Shown here: positions 24,701 through 31,700 of the stretch, piece after piece
Layout: the number at the start of each line of letters is the position of its first letter
Numbering within the stretch: position 1 is the first letter of the stretch
Assembly (NCBI GenBank): GCA_964513205.1
Contig: CAZELP010000019.1
Location: forward strand, 1-31,700
Direction: 5' to 3'
Source of the DNA: JAGVJT01 sp964513205
Lineage (GTDB): Bacteria; Pseudomonadota; Gammaproteobacteria; Legionellales; Legionellaceae
Length of the DNA stretch: 31,700 nt
Program-made: the position numbers and the translations under genes
The notes under the pieces: model-generated
The model's input: only the letters and a program-made list of their open reading frames with translations
The model's database searches: none
What the model was told of the DNA's origin: nothing

Positions 24701-27700
24701 AAAACATCTATTACGATTCTTTCGCCTATTTCAAATAATATGGGAACGTTATATGCGCTTGTACCCTGTTGATATTGTTCGATAAACCATAACCCCTCTT
24801 GTCCGAACGACAAACGTGAACATGGTTTGTTGACCACTTCAATGGGATTTAATGTCTGATATTTTTGTAAAGCTTTGCACACTTGATTAATTGTTCGATA
24901 TTGGAATAGATCAGCTAACTTGATGTCACGACCAATTGCCTGGCTCATTTGATGTGCAACCTGAATTGCCAATATCGAGTGACCTCCCAAAAAGAAAAAA
25001 TCATCATCCACACCAACTTTTTCGACCTTCAATGCTTGTTGCCAAATCACACAAAACTGCTCTTCCAATACATCACGAGGAGCAACATATTTCTCTGTGT
25101 TTATTTCGATTGAAGTTGGAAATGCGCTACGATCAATTTTTCCATTAGAGGTTAAAGGGAACGAAGTACGATGCACATAAACTTGAGGAAGCATATAATG
25201 AGCCAACACTGAAGACAAATAATGATGCAACAAGTCAAAAGAAAGCTCTTCTTTGCTGACATAATATGCAATTAAGTAATCTGAATTGCTGCTGTTTTCG
25301 CTATTTTTTGCTGCAACAACAACACTTTGATGAATCAACGGATGTGAGGTGAGCGCGTATTCAATTTCACTCGGTTCGATACGAAACCCACGGATTTTCA
25401 ATTGATCATCACTTCGCCCAATATACTCTAAATTTCCATCAAATAACCATCGGACTAAATCGCCTGTTTTATACAGATACGGATGATCGTCATGATCTTT
25501 TGTCATAAATGGATTGGGTATAAAACGAGTCGCGGTTAACTCGGGCTGATTTAAATATCCTCGAGAGACACTTTTTCCAGCAATATATAGTTCTCCTACG
25601 GCCCCTAAAGGCAATGGACTCAGATATTCATCTAACACATAAGCCTGACAATGTGCGGCCACTTTCCCAATAGGAATTTGAGCATATTGTTCAATGTCAT
25701 CAAAATTAGATATTAAAAAACTGGTACAAGCGACGGTTATTTCAGTAGGACCATAATTATTTAAGATATGGCAATGAGGCAAAGCCGAAATTAATTTTTT
25801 TATATCATGCTTATTAATTTTCTCCCCACCTAAAAATAAACTTTTTAATTTAAATAATTTTTCTTTAAGCGTTTCCGCATCCACAATAATCAATAAATTA
25901 GCCAAATAACTAGGGGTCATTTTCGTCAATTCAATATTATTTTCAGACAAGTAATTCACAAATTGGACTGGATCTTGTTTCACCGTCTCTGGACAGATCA
26001 CTATTGTTTTACCAAACATTAAAGGTGTGATTAAAACATTTATTGTGGTGTCAAACGAAATATTTGAAGAGCAATCAATCATTCTTGCTTGTTGGAAACA
26101 TTCGTGTTGATGCATCCAATGGTTGTAATAATTAACATTATGATGAGTAATCATTACTCCTTTCGGCGTTCCTGTCGTACCTGATGTATAAATAACATAA
26201 GCTAAATCATCAATATCAGAATAAGGCATTAAGTTATCTTTTAACTCATGAGCGTAAAGATGTTCATCCACAATCAACGTTTTTATTGCGCCGTCTCCTA
26301 CAGAAACAAATCGTGAATAAAAATCAGGCTGTATCAAAATCAAAGAACAAGAAAGCTCTTTCAGAATATGAGTCATTCGAGCCTCTGGGTAATGGATATC
26401 AAGAGGCACAAAAGCCGCCCCTGATTTAAGAATCGCTAAAATACCCACAACCATTTCCAATGAAGGAGCAATACATAAAGGTACTAATGTATTACTCAAC
26501 GGCTTATTGTCATAATGTTTTCGAATAACGCGAGCTAATTGATTCGCGCGGACATTTAATTCTCCATAGCTCAACTGCTGATTTTTAAAAACAAGCGCAA
26601 TATCGTTTGGAGATTTTTCTGCTTGAGCCTCAAAAACTTGATAAAGCGTAGACGCTTTCGTAGGTAAAATTTTGTTAGACGCAATAAGATGACAAGCGAT
26701 TAATTCAGATTTTTCATTTTCCGTTAAAAGATCATAATAACCAACCGCAGACGAAGGGTTCGTAAAAACTGCATGGATTAAAGTTGAAAAGGAATGTTGC
26801 AATTGAGTCATTATGCCGTTGTGATCCAGCACTTTATCAAAAACAAACTCCAACATGATATTTTTTTGCGTGGTAATGACCTGTATTAATAAAGGAAATT
26901 TAACCCGAGCATGTCGTTGAAGAATACTGGATATATCACCTTCCCTTGAGAAATTTGTCTCATTAATTAATATTTGAAATATAGGATTAATATTTTCTTG
27001 GCGACTTTCGGGGAACAGATTTACCACATCAGTAAAATGAATATCACTATGCAATTGAGCATCCTGCATTTGCTTGAAAACAAATTTTAAAAAATCATTT
27101 ATATTTTGTTGTAAATCAACTTGAAACCGATACACCAGCGTTGTAGAAAGAAACCCAACTGTACTCTCAAATATCTCTTCCCGATTGGCCACCATTGATC
27201 CAACCACAATATCGGATTGCGAAGAAAATCTGGATAATAACAGGGCGATCATCCCTGTAATCCAAGCAAAAACAGTCATGTTATTATGACGTGCATGCGC
27301 TCTTATTTTTTGAGTTTCTTCTTCCGTTAATACAGTAGAATAACGCTCAGGAATAAAAGTCATCTTCCGAGGGGGACTAAATCGATGAATAAAAGATGAG
27401 TTTTCATATTGATCTAAATATTTTTTCCAAAATTTTAACCCTTGTTCATAATCTAAATTTGAAAAATTCTGCTGACGATAAGCCAAATAATCGAAATAAC
27501 TGTAGTTAATTTTAGCCAGATGAATATCCTGGTCCGTTTTTAAAGCGTGATGCAAGAGCATTATCTCGTTTTTTAGCAGCAAAGCGGACCATGCATCAAT
27601 AACCAAGTGGTGCATGGTCAGGATGATGTGATGGTCCTCTTCATTTTCTTTAATGATCATTAATCGAGCTAGAGGCGCTTTTCCAATATCAAATGGAGTT

Positions 27701-30700
27701 TGGTGTTCTTCTAAAATAGCGGCTTCTATTTTTTCTTTGTCTTGTAACTCTAACACCCTTGTGGGCAACATCATGTGCGGTTTTTCTTCCTGAAATATTT
27801 CATTGTTTACATCGATAATTTTCAATCTAAACACCATATGGCGTTGCACCAACAAATTAAATATGTATTTAATTTGCTCAATATCGCCATTTAAATGCAT
27901 AATAACTTGTTGATTATAAGCAATATTTAATATTTCATTGCTTATCGATAGAAAGTAAACCGCTTTTTGATTGGGCGCTAATGGAACAAGTTTTCGACTT
28001 TCCGGTTGAGAAATTATAGATTCCGTATCATGTTGTCGTTGTTTTAAATTTTCATTATCCTCCGGCAATTGATTAACAAGCGACAGAAGGTGTTCACTCA
28101 ACTGTGAAACATTAGAATATTCGACCAAAATCCTTCGGTTAATTTTGATTTTTCGATTAAATAACTGATCCATATGTTTTTCAAAATCAATCATCGATAA
28201 AGAATCTAAGCCCAATTCATAAAAACCCTTATCTAGATCGATGGAATCCATATTCTGATACTGCAATATTTTTGCCAATATCGTTCTCAATTCCTGCTCT
28301 AATAAAATACGCGCTTGAGATAATGGCAATTGCCTGATTTTATTCAAAATTTGACTATCGGACTCCAGACTGATCGGCTCCTCTTCATTCTGAATGAGCG
28401 TAGAATGATGATGTTGGTAATCAATTTCCCATCCCTTGGGCATGACCGCTATTTGTGGACTTTTATCCCAAGTCAATAAACGATGGAACGCGCTCAAACC
28501 AGATTGAGTCGTAATTGATTTTCCTCGACTTGCCAAACTTTGGCCTATCCCTGTCTCTCCCCAAACACCCCAGTTAATACTTAATCCTGGCAATCCACTT
28601 TGATAACGCATCTGAACTAAAGCATCCAAAAATGCATTCGCAGCAGCATAATTGCTTTGGCCTGGAGCTCCTAAGACACCCGCTATTGAAGAAAATACAA
28701 TAAATTGCTCGATATCATCGGCTTTACTCACTTCATGTAAATACCATGCGCCATATACTTTGGCTTGATAGACTTGATGAAACAATTCCGGGGTTTGATT
28801 TAAAATGGTAGCATCAGCAAGAGTTCCTGCGCTATGGATGATTGTTTTGATCGGTCCTTGTTCAACTTTAATTTGATGATATGCGGCTTGCAAAGCATCT
28901 CGATCGCTCACATCTGCCACATACGAACGCACGATACAACCTTGTTCTTTCCAAAGTAAAAACTGATGAAGATGCGATTCTCCAGCCTCACGTCTAGACA
29001 ATAGTGCTATTTTCTCAACACCATGAGCAACCAACCATTTACATACTGCATATCCTATCCCAGATAAACCACCTGTTATCAAGTAAACAGCTGATTTAGC
29101 CACTTGTGGTAATTGTTGGGTCATAAATGGCTGATTTGAAGTAATCGGCTTTAAACAACAAATCGATAAAGTATCTGAATGCCATTTAAGTTGATTTTGC
29201 TCACGTAAATCAATATGACTGACCCAGAGCGCATACACGAATTTAGATAAATCACCGGCATCATTACAACCGATTAATCGAACGCACCAATCAGAATATT
29301 CATTTTGTAAAGTTCGTCCAATTCCCCATAAACTACTATTTGTAATATTCTCGCCGATCACAATATCTAAGTCAGGCCAAACCTGATGATTTTTCATGCA
29401 ATATCGTATAAGGATTTGTAATGTCTCTAGAAAATCTAGAGAGCGCTGCTCTGTCATTTCTGGGATGTCAGAGCCATCTCGCATACAGGATGCATAAATG
29501 ATTCGTTCCGGGTGAACTGTCTCTAATGTTTCCGCAAGACTGATTGTCCCAATGAACTGATGATGTAACACAATCCCAAATGAATCTAACTCATCATGCA
29601 TTGCCTTCACCAAGGCTGGATCATCATGTAGCACTAACCACGCTTTTTTAGGGATTATTTTTTTATTTGTTCTTTTGACGTATTGAGAAAAAATAATCGC
29701 TTGGATGTCTTCAGACGAAGTCAAAGGCTCGCTTGAAAATCCTACAGAATTCAGCAGACTGACCCACCCATCGACGGGTAATAAAGGCGAATCAATCCGT
29801 AAAGGCTCATCTTCAAATTGCCACCATCCCTCTAGTAAACCAAAAGTTAAATCAACAAAATAATTACGCTTCACGCTCTCTAATAAGAATAAATACCCGC
29901 CTTGTACCAACAACGACTGGATATTGTCTAAAGAATTTTTTAAATTTCGAGTCATATGTAATACGTTGGCCGCGACAACTACATCATATTGACCAGGAGC
30001 AATACCTTGCTGCTCTATATTTGCTTCAATATCTAATACATGGTACTGAATAAAATCATACTCACGAAATAAAGCCTGTGCCTCTTTAAAAAAACCACCA
30101 CTCAAATCGGAATAGATATAATCAACACGATGCCCACTCGATTTTAACAGTGGCAACAAATGCATCGTTGCTCCACCAGTACCAGCGCCAATCTCCAAAA
30201 TACGCAATGGTCTGTCTTTTGGATATTTTTGTAGAAACTGCTGAAATGCTTCAGATAACTGCCGATTGCGGCGAGTATATTCTGGACTTTCGTGATAAAG
30301 ATTGTTGACTGAAATATCATGTTCTTTTGAAAAAAGAACATCCAAGGCTTCAACCTTATTTTGTAAAATATCAGGGAGTTTTTCTCCGCAACGAGCAAGG
30401 AGCAGCAATTCAATCCGTGCTTCTGAATAACGCTTTAATAAATCGTCAAATACAGGGGTTTTGTCTGGGATGCGGCAGACTTCCCACATGTCTTTTGAGA
30501 GCAGAAGTAAGTATCCTTCATCAGTTAAAGATTGTAATAGGCGCATCAACAAACGAACATGTCGTTCAGAAATATTTCCTTGTTTTACTATTTCATTAAA
30601 TTGAATTTTTTTCCCTAGCGTAAACGGAATATTGAATGCAGAAAATGTATTCAATAGGTAGTAAATCGCCAATTCCTTACACACCGCTTCAACTTCATTC

Positions 30701-31700
30701 AGAGAGTCTAATTGCGTTGATGATATTTTTAATTGTTGATGAAAAGAAAAATCAATGCAATCGCGCTTAATATAGGCATTCGCACTTTTATGGATATCCC
30801 AACTCATATCGTAATATATTGCTTGATCCGCTTCTTTATCTAAAATTTTTACTTTTTGTGTGTTGTCCACAACGCTCGACATGATCTCATTAATGCAGCC
30901 AATCCATTCACCCGAATCAGCATAAAGCTCAAAAGACGCAATACAATGAGAGTCTTTTATCAAAATATTGCTATTTTCAATAAACACCCATATACGAGCA
31001 GGTAAACGTCTCTTCAATTGGATTTCTTTTATACTATTTGGCACTTGAGCTTTGAGCGTTTTTTCAAAAAACACACTTCCAAGGCTATGTAAACAGGCAT
31101 CTAACAAAGCAGGATGAGCAATATACCCTTCTATTTCATCATCCAATTCAATCTCAACCAACATCTCATCATGAAGTTTATAAACAGCTAAAACACCCTG
31201 AAATGAAGGCCCATAGTCAATACCGCTTTGATTTAACTTTTCATAATAATCATTTTTTGTCGAGATTAAGCTTGCTTGTTTTGTATATTCAACAATATTG
31301 AGCATTTTTTCAGGGAAAGCGTGGATTTTCTCAATTTGTGCTTGGTAATGTCGTGTCCATATCTGATTATCTTCAGTACTATAAATTTCAAGCTGATGAC
31401 CATCAGCCAAAACATGAACCAATTTGGGGGCATCCTCTATCAATAGTGGTTTCTCGAATATCACTTCTCTTAAAAAATACCCCTCATCGCCATAAAGGTC
31501 CGAAATCACTTCAAAACAAAACTCAAGATATCCAGTGCCAGGAAAAATGATTTGATTTAACACCATGTGATCGTTTAGGTATGGAAATGATGACAAAGAT
31601 AATTCAGCATTAAATAATTTTTCTCGGCCCGGTGAATTTAATTTAGAATGCAATAAACCTCGATGAACAGGCGTGCCTGCTGTTGACCGCTTCGCTTTGT
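20974..31700 (-). CDS. Hybrid PKS-NRPS megasynthase, 5' end outside window
   Basis: One uninterrupted frame of about 3,575 residues runs from the right window edge to TAG 20974. The TTG at 31653 is internal; the frame stays open to 31700 and reads like the linker after an acyltransferase domain, so KS and AT should lie beyond the window. Domain order (residues counted from 31653): DH about 1-280, C-methyltransferase 300-640, ketoreductase 640-1090, ACP 1115-1195, condensation 1215-1650, adenylation 1665-2170, PCP 2180-2255, condensation 2265-2700, adenylation 2715-3215, PCP 3225-3300 and thioesterase 3310-3559. All core catalytic motifs are intact, so the synthase appears functional. There is no epimerase and no enoylreductase. 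The expected product is a C-methylated polyketide unit joined to two amino acids, released as acid, ester or lactone/lactam by the thioesterase. The natural product is not identifiable from this portion. Confidence 0.95.
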   Translation of the reverse strand, partial: KAKRSTAGTPVHRGLLHSKLNSPGREKLFNAELSLSSFPYLNDHMVLNQIIFPGTGYLEFCFEVISDLYGDEGYFLREVIFEKPLLIEDAPKLVHVLADGHQLEIYSTEDNQIWTRHYQAQIEKIHAFPEKMLNIVEYTKQASLISTKNDYYEKLNQSGIDYGPSFQGVLAVYKLHDEMLVEIELDDEIEGYIAHPALLDACLHSLGSVFFEKTLKAQVPNSIKEIQLKRRLPARIWVFIENSNILIKDSHCIASFELYADSGEWIGCINEIMSSVVDNTQKVKILDKEADQAIYYDMSWDIHKSANAYIKRDCIDFSFHQQLKISSTQLDSLNEVEAVCKELAIYYLLNTFSAFNIPFTLGKKIQFNEIVKQGNISERHVRLLMRLLQSLTDEGYLLLLSKDMWEVCRIPDKTPVFDDLLKRYSEARIELLLLARCGEKLPDILQNKVEALDVLFSKEHDISVNNLYHESPEYTRRNRQLSEAFQQFLQKYPKDRPLRILEIGAGTGGATMHLLPLLKSSGHRVDYIYSDLSGGFFKEAQALFREYDFIQYHVLDIEANIEQQGIAPGQYDVVVAANVLHMTRNLKNSLDNIQSLLVQGGYLFLLESVKRNYFVDLTFGLLEGWWQFEDEPLRIDSPLLPVDGWVSLLNSVGFSSEPLTSSEDIQAIIFSQYVKRTNKKIIPKKAWLVLHDDPALVKAMHDELDSFGIVLHHQFIGTISLAETLETVHPERIIYASCMRDGSDIPEMTEQRSLDFLETLQILIRYCMKNHQVWPDLDIVIGENITNSSLWGIGRTLQNEYSDWCVRLIGCNDAGDLSKFVYALWVSHIDLREQNQLKWHSDTLSICCLKPITSNQPFMTQQLPQVAKSAVYLITGGLSGIGYAVCKWLVAHGVEKIALLSRREAGESHLHQFLLWKEQGCIVRSYVADVSDRDALQAAYHQIKVEQGPIKTIIHSAGTLADATILNQTPELFHQVYQAKVYGAWYLHEVSKADDIEQFIVFSSIAGVLGAPGQSNYAAANAFLDALVQMRYQSGLPGLSINWGVWGETGIGQSLASRGKSITTQSGLSAFHRLLTWDKSPQIAVMPKGWEIDYQHHHSTLIQNEEEPISLESDSQILNKIRQLPLSQARILLEQELRTILAKILQYQNMDSIDLDKGFYELGLDSLSMIDFEKHMDQLFNRKIKINRRILVEYSNVSQLSEHLLSLVNQLPEDNENLKQRQHDTESIISQPESRKLVPLAPNQKAVYFLSISNEILNIAYNQQVIMHLNGDIEQIKYIFNLLVQRHMVFRLKIIDVNNEIFQEEKPHMMLPTRVLELQDKEKIEAAILEEHQTPFDIGKAPLARLMIIKENEEDHHIILTMHHLVIDAWSALLLKNEIMLLHHALKTDQDIHLAKINYSYFDYLAYRQQNFSNLDYEQGLKFWKKYLDQYENSSFIHRFSPPRKMTFIPERYSTVLTEEETQKIRAHARHNNMTVFAWITGMIALLLSRFSSQSDIVVGSMVANREEIFESTVGFLSTTLVYRFQVDLQQNINDFLKFVFKQMQDAQLHSDIHFTDVVNLFPESRQENINPIFQILINETNFSREGDISSILQRHARVKFPLLIQVITTQKNIMLEFVFDKVLDHNGIMTQLQHSFSTLIHAVFTNPSSAVGYYDLLTENEKSELIACHLIASNKILPTKASTLYQVFEAQAEKSPNDIALVFKNQQLSYGELNVRANQLARVIRKHYDNKPLSNTLVPLCIAPSLEMVVGILAILKSGAAFVPLDIHYPEARMTHILKELSCSLILIQPDFYSRFVSVGDGAIKTLIVDEHLYAHELKDNLMPYSDIDDLAYVIYTSGTTGTPKGVMITHHNVNYYNHWMHQHECFQQARMIDCSSNISFDTTINVLITPLMFGKTIVICPETVKQDPVQFVNYLSENNIELTKMTPSYLANLLIIVDAETLKEKLFKLKSLFLGGEKINKHDIKKLISALPHCHILNNYGPTEITVACTSFLISNFDDIEQYAQIPIGKVAAHCQAYVLDEYLSPLPLGAVGELYIAGKSVSRGYLNQPELTATRFIPNPFMTKDHDDHPYLYKTGDLVRWLFDGNLEYIGRSDDQLKIRGFRIEPSEIEYALTSHPLIHQSVVVAAKNSENSSNSDYLIAYYVSKEELSFDLLHHYLSSVLAHYMLPQVYVHRTSFPLTSNGKIDRSAFPTSIEINTEKYVAPRDVLEEQFCVIWQQALKVEKVGVDDDFFFLGGHSILAIQVAHQMSQAIGRDIKLADLFQYRTINQVCKALQKYQTLNPIEVVNKPCSRLSFGQEGLWFIEQYQQGTSAYNVPILFEIGERIVIDVLIKAVQAIVQRHSILRTQIVQANDGLILQKTRKKTLSIQTENVSKDALASELQKFVHGIFDLSNDYPIRARIYQPDGQDAILALVIHHMAFDAWSHHILIKELSAYYNALSKNVRPSLPLLPIQYKDFAVWQRLHVASHFDVLKNYWANQLADFRPLELPTDYSRDLNLSYAGDHIYFDLPVKLSEELRDLAKNQKVTLYTILLTAFNILLFKHTNQEDIVMGSPVTNRQHPQLNQMIGYFINSLVFRFRLNPNESVNEWIKSINNTVVDAQLHQSYPFEMLVESLNVPRDTSRHPIFQVMFNVAHVMDDTLDEAFLKPMPLQPYYKIAKFDLMLAIQLSDKNISGIFEYATALFRPETIKRLSSHFESILWQMLQYKEKPVNSNHWLNQSEYQMVVYDWNNTHADCTNKSIQELFEEQVDKTPHHVAVECRRQCLTYHELNLASNQLARLIDRTYLSHMQKDEKIICVCVDRSIDAVIALLGVLKAGAIYVPIDLTQPPERIRYILQDTQSQLLLTQREIWQNRFEKMDLNLNILLLDEKTYEFEDEKNLGHEISGEDSAYVIYTSGTTGYPKGIMLKHQTITNLISWQSESNISNKVAQYSNLGFDVSLQEIFLALLNGYELCIVPTQLKLNMSGLLSFIKAKDINVLFLPTAILEVFLGELISSQFSCPNLRQINVAGEKLLMSDVIKQFRLSYPHILLSNQYGPAETHVVSSYDVCSADKMLIGKPIANTHIYILNQFLSPVPVGCTGEIYIAGKGLAQKYLNNINETTNRFLDNPFSTLYPLMYRTGDLARWLPSGEIEYIGRSDSQVKIRGFRIELSDIESVLMRHPEIKQVVVLEKQNESNQYLAAYYVSEKIIDRDSLINYLSECLPEYMIPSVFTHLNEFCLTTNGKINRQVLQQHERVESFLAYVGPRTELESQLCRIWENILNVKKVGIFDDFFSLGGHSILAVKLVYQIKKNLGISCQVIDIFKHKTIANFATQYDQLGKLIHLLNRPEKYKNHIYYIHSGIGGCEVYQPLVDELAPYFQSIGIENYNFYSSAKINKLANLAEFYLQQIELYSSLTPPVILCGWSLGGTIALEMAYQLEQKGVKSIQIYLLDSLVYSERQKNVFLNTTDYMEQIKTNSKSKLEKKEVDFSYIQSMMGSIESNVLLSLDSISGKLMHSQITLFKAMHQSNIQDIGSGNKEIFALSEFVKNIQNIAVNPIEVTYLECDHFGVFDFSKQIGNAIKSNNMVIDI
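21730..24835 (-). other. NRPS module 2: C, A (proline-like code), PCP
   Basis: The condensation domain begins RLSFGQEGLWFIEQY and has HHMAFDAW near residue 2408; it resembles the L-to-L class, in keeping with the lack of an epimerase. The adenylation domain has YTSGTTGYPKG, GFDVSLQEIF, SNQYGPAE, YRTGDLARW, RGFRIELSDIE and NGKINR. The eye-aligned code D-V-Q-F-N-A-Q-V-V-K is close to the proline codes DVQLIAHVVK / DVQFIAHVVK, so proline or a related cyclic imino acid is predicted. The PCP has FFSLGGHSILAVK near 3264. Confidence 0.8.
24850..28000 (-). other. NRPS module 1: C, A (unassigned specificity), PCP
   Basis: The condensation domain (HHLVIDAW active site near residue 1350) should join the polyketide on the ACP to the first amino acid. 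The adenylation domain has YTSGTTGTPKG, NNYGPTE, YKTGDL, RGFRIEPSEIE and NGKIDR. Aligning by eye to GrsA gives the specificity code D-T-N-K-F-G-N-V-A-K, which I cannot match to a well-known code; Lys at position 278 and Gly at 301 faintly recall Asp/Asn codes. The PCP has FFFLGGHSILA near 2224. Confidence 0.8.
28050..31700 (-). other. PKS module part: DH, cMT, KR, ACP
   Basis: The DH has the catalytic His in NDHMVLNQIIFPG at residue 29 (HxxxNxxxxP instead of HxxxGxxxxP), then GIDYGPSFQG and the Asp of HPALLDACLHSL. The methyltransferase has its SAM-binding loop ILEIGAGTGGAT near residue 486 and the preceding helical region typical of PKS C-methyltransferases. The KR has YLITGGLSGIG near 858, HSAGTLADATILN and FSSIAGVLGAPGQSNYAAAN near 1000. 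The Asp of the LxD position suggests a B-type reductase. The ACP serine is in ELGLDSLSM near 1149. Because DH and KR are both present without an enoylreductase, an alpha-methyl enoyl intermediate is expected. Confidence 0.85.

Overview
The window looks like a chromosomal segment of an intracellular-type gammaproteobacterium, most likely of the order Legionellales. The strongest clue is a secreted FKBP-type isomerase that, from memory, closely resembles the Mip protein of Legionella pneumophila in its signal peptide, helical dimerisation region and PPIase domain. Other support is AT-leaning DNA, CsrA, a monofunctional BirA, and several secreted proteins of the kind seen in protist-associated bacteria (PT-repeat surface protein, chagasin-type protease inhibitor, beta-propellers). 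I ran no database search, so the genus is inferred.

Layout. 1-1709: 3' part of a long Pro/Ser/Thr repeat protein with one membrane segment and a cytoplasmic tail, ended by a strong hairpin. 1767-5688: ampG-like permease and mip (minus strand), then xseA and a rhomboid protease (plus strand, overlapping). 5689-6005: a gene-free stretch between convergent genes, with three perfect DnaA boxes and one near-match. 6006-9891: a tight minus-strand operon accA-tilS-PAP2-lipA. 9966-11445: a divergent overlapping pair, an Sfp-type phosphopantetheinyl transferase and birA, meeting csrA tail to tail. 11785-13511: a WbpL/WecA-like sugar-phosphate transferase, a chagasin-family inhibitor and a small Cys-rich membrane protein (minus). 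13633-15831: a secreted polysaccharide deacetylase overlapping a secreted Ntn amide hydrolase, then yggX. 15879-15954: tRNA-Phe with a good promoter. 16012-16115: the end of a decayed ISL3-family insertion sequence. 16112-18191: a small unknown protein, a secreted Asp-box propeller and a YchJ-like protein (minus). 18341-20887: an asparagine-synthetase-like protein lacking the glutaminase Cys, overlapping tail to tail with a six-repeat secreted beta-propeller. 20974-31700: a very large, 5'-incomplete PKS-NRPS hybrid.

How the parts work together. The visible assembly line reads DH-cMT-KR-ACP / C-A-T / C-A-T-TE. It should extend a C-methylated polyketide unit by two amino acids and release the product through the terminal thioesterase. 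The last A domain carries a proline-like specificity code; the first has a code I cannot assign. The Sfp-type transferase is a natural candidate to activate its carrier domains. The asparagine-synthetase-like enzyme next to its 3' end is a candidate tailoring enzyme. The upstream housekeeping block (accA, tilS, lipA, birA, xseA) is ordinary. The most unusual items are the assembly line with its neighbours, the DnaA-box cluster in a convergent gap, the PT-repeat protein, and two unrelated propellers that both carry regularly spaced Cys pairs.
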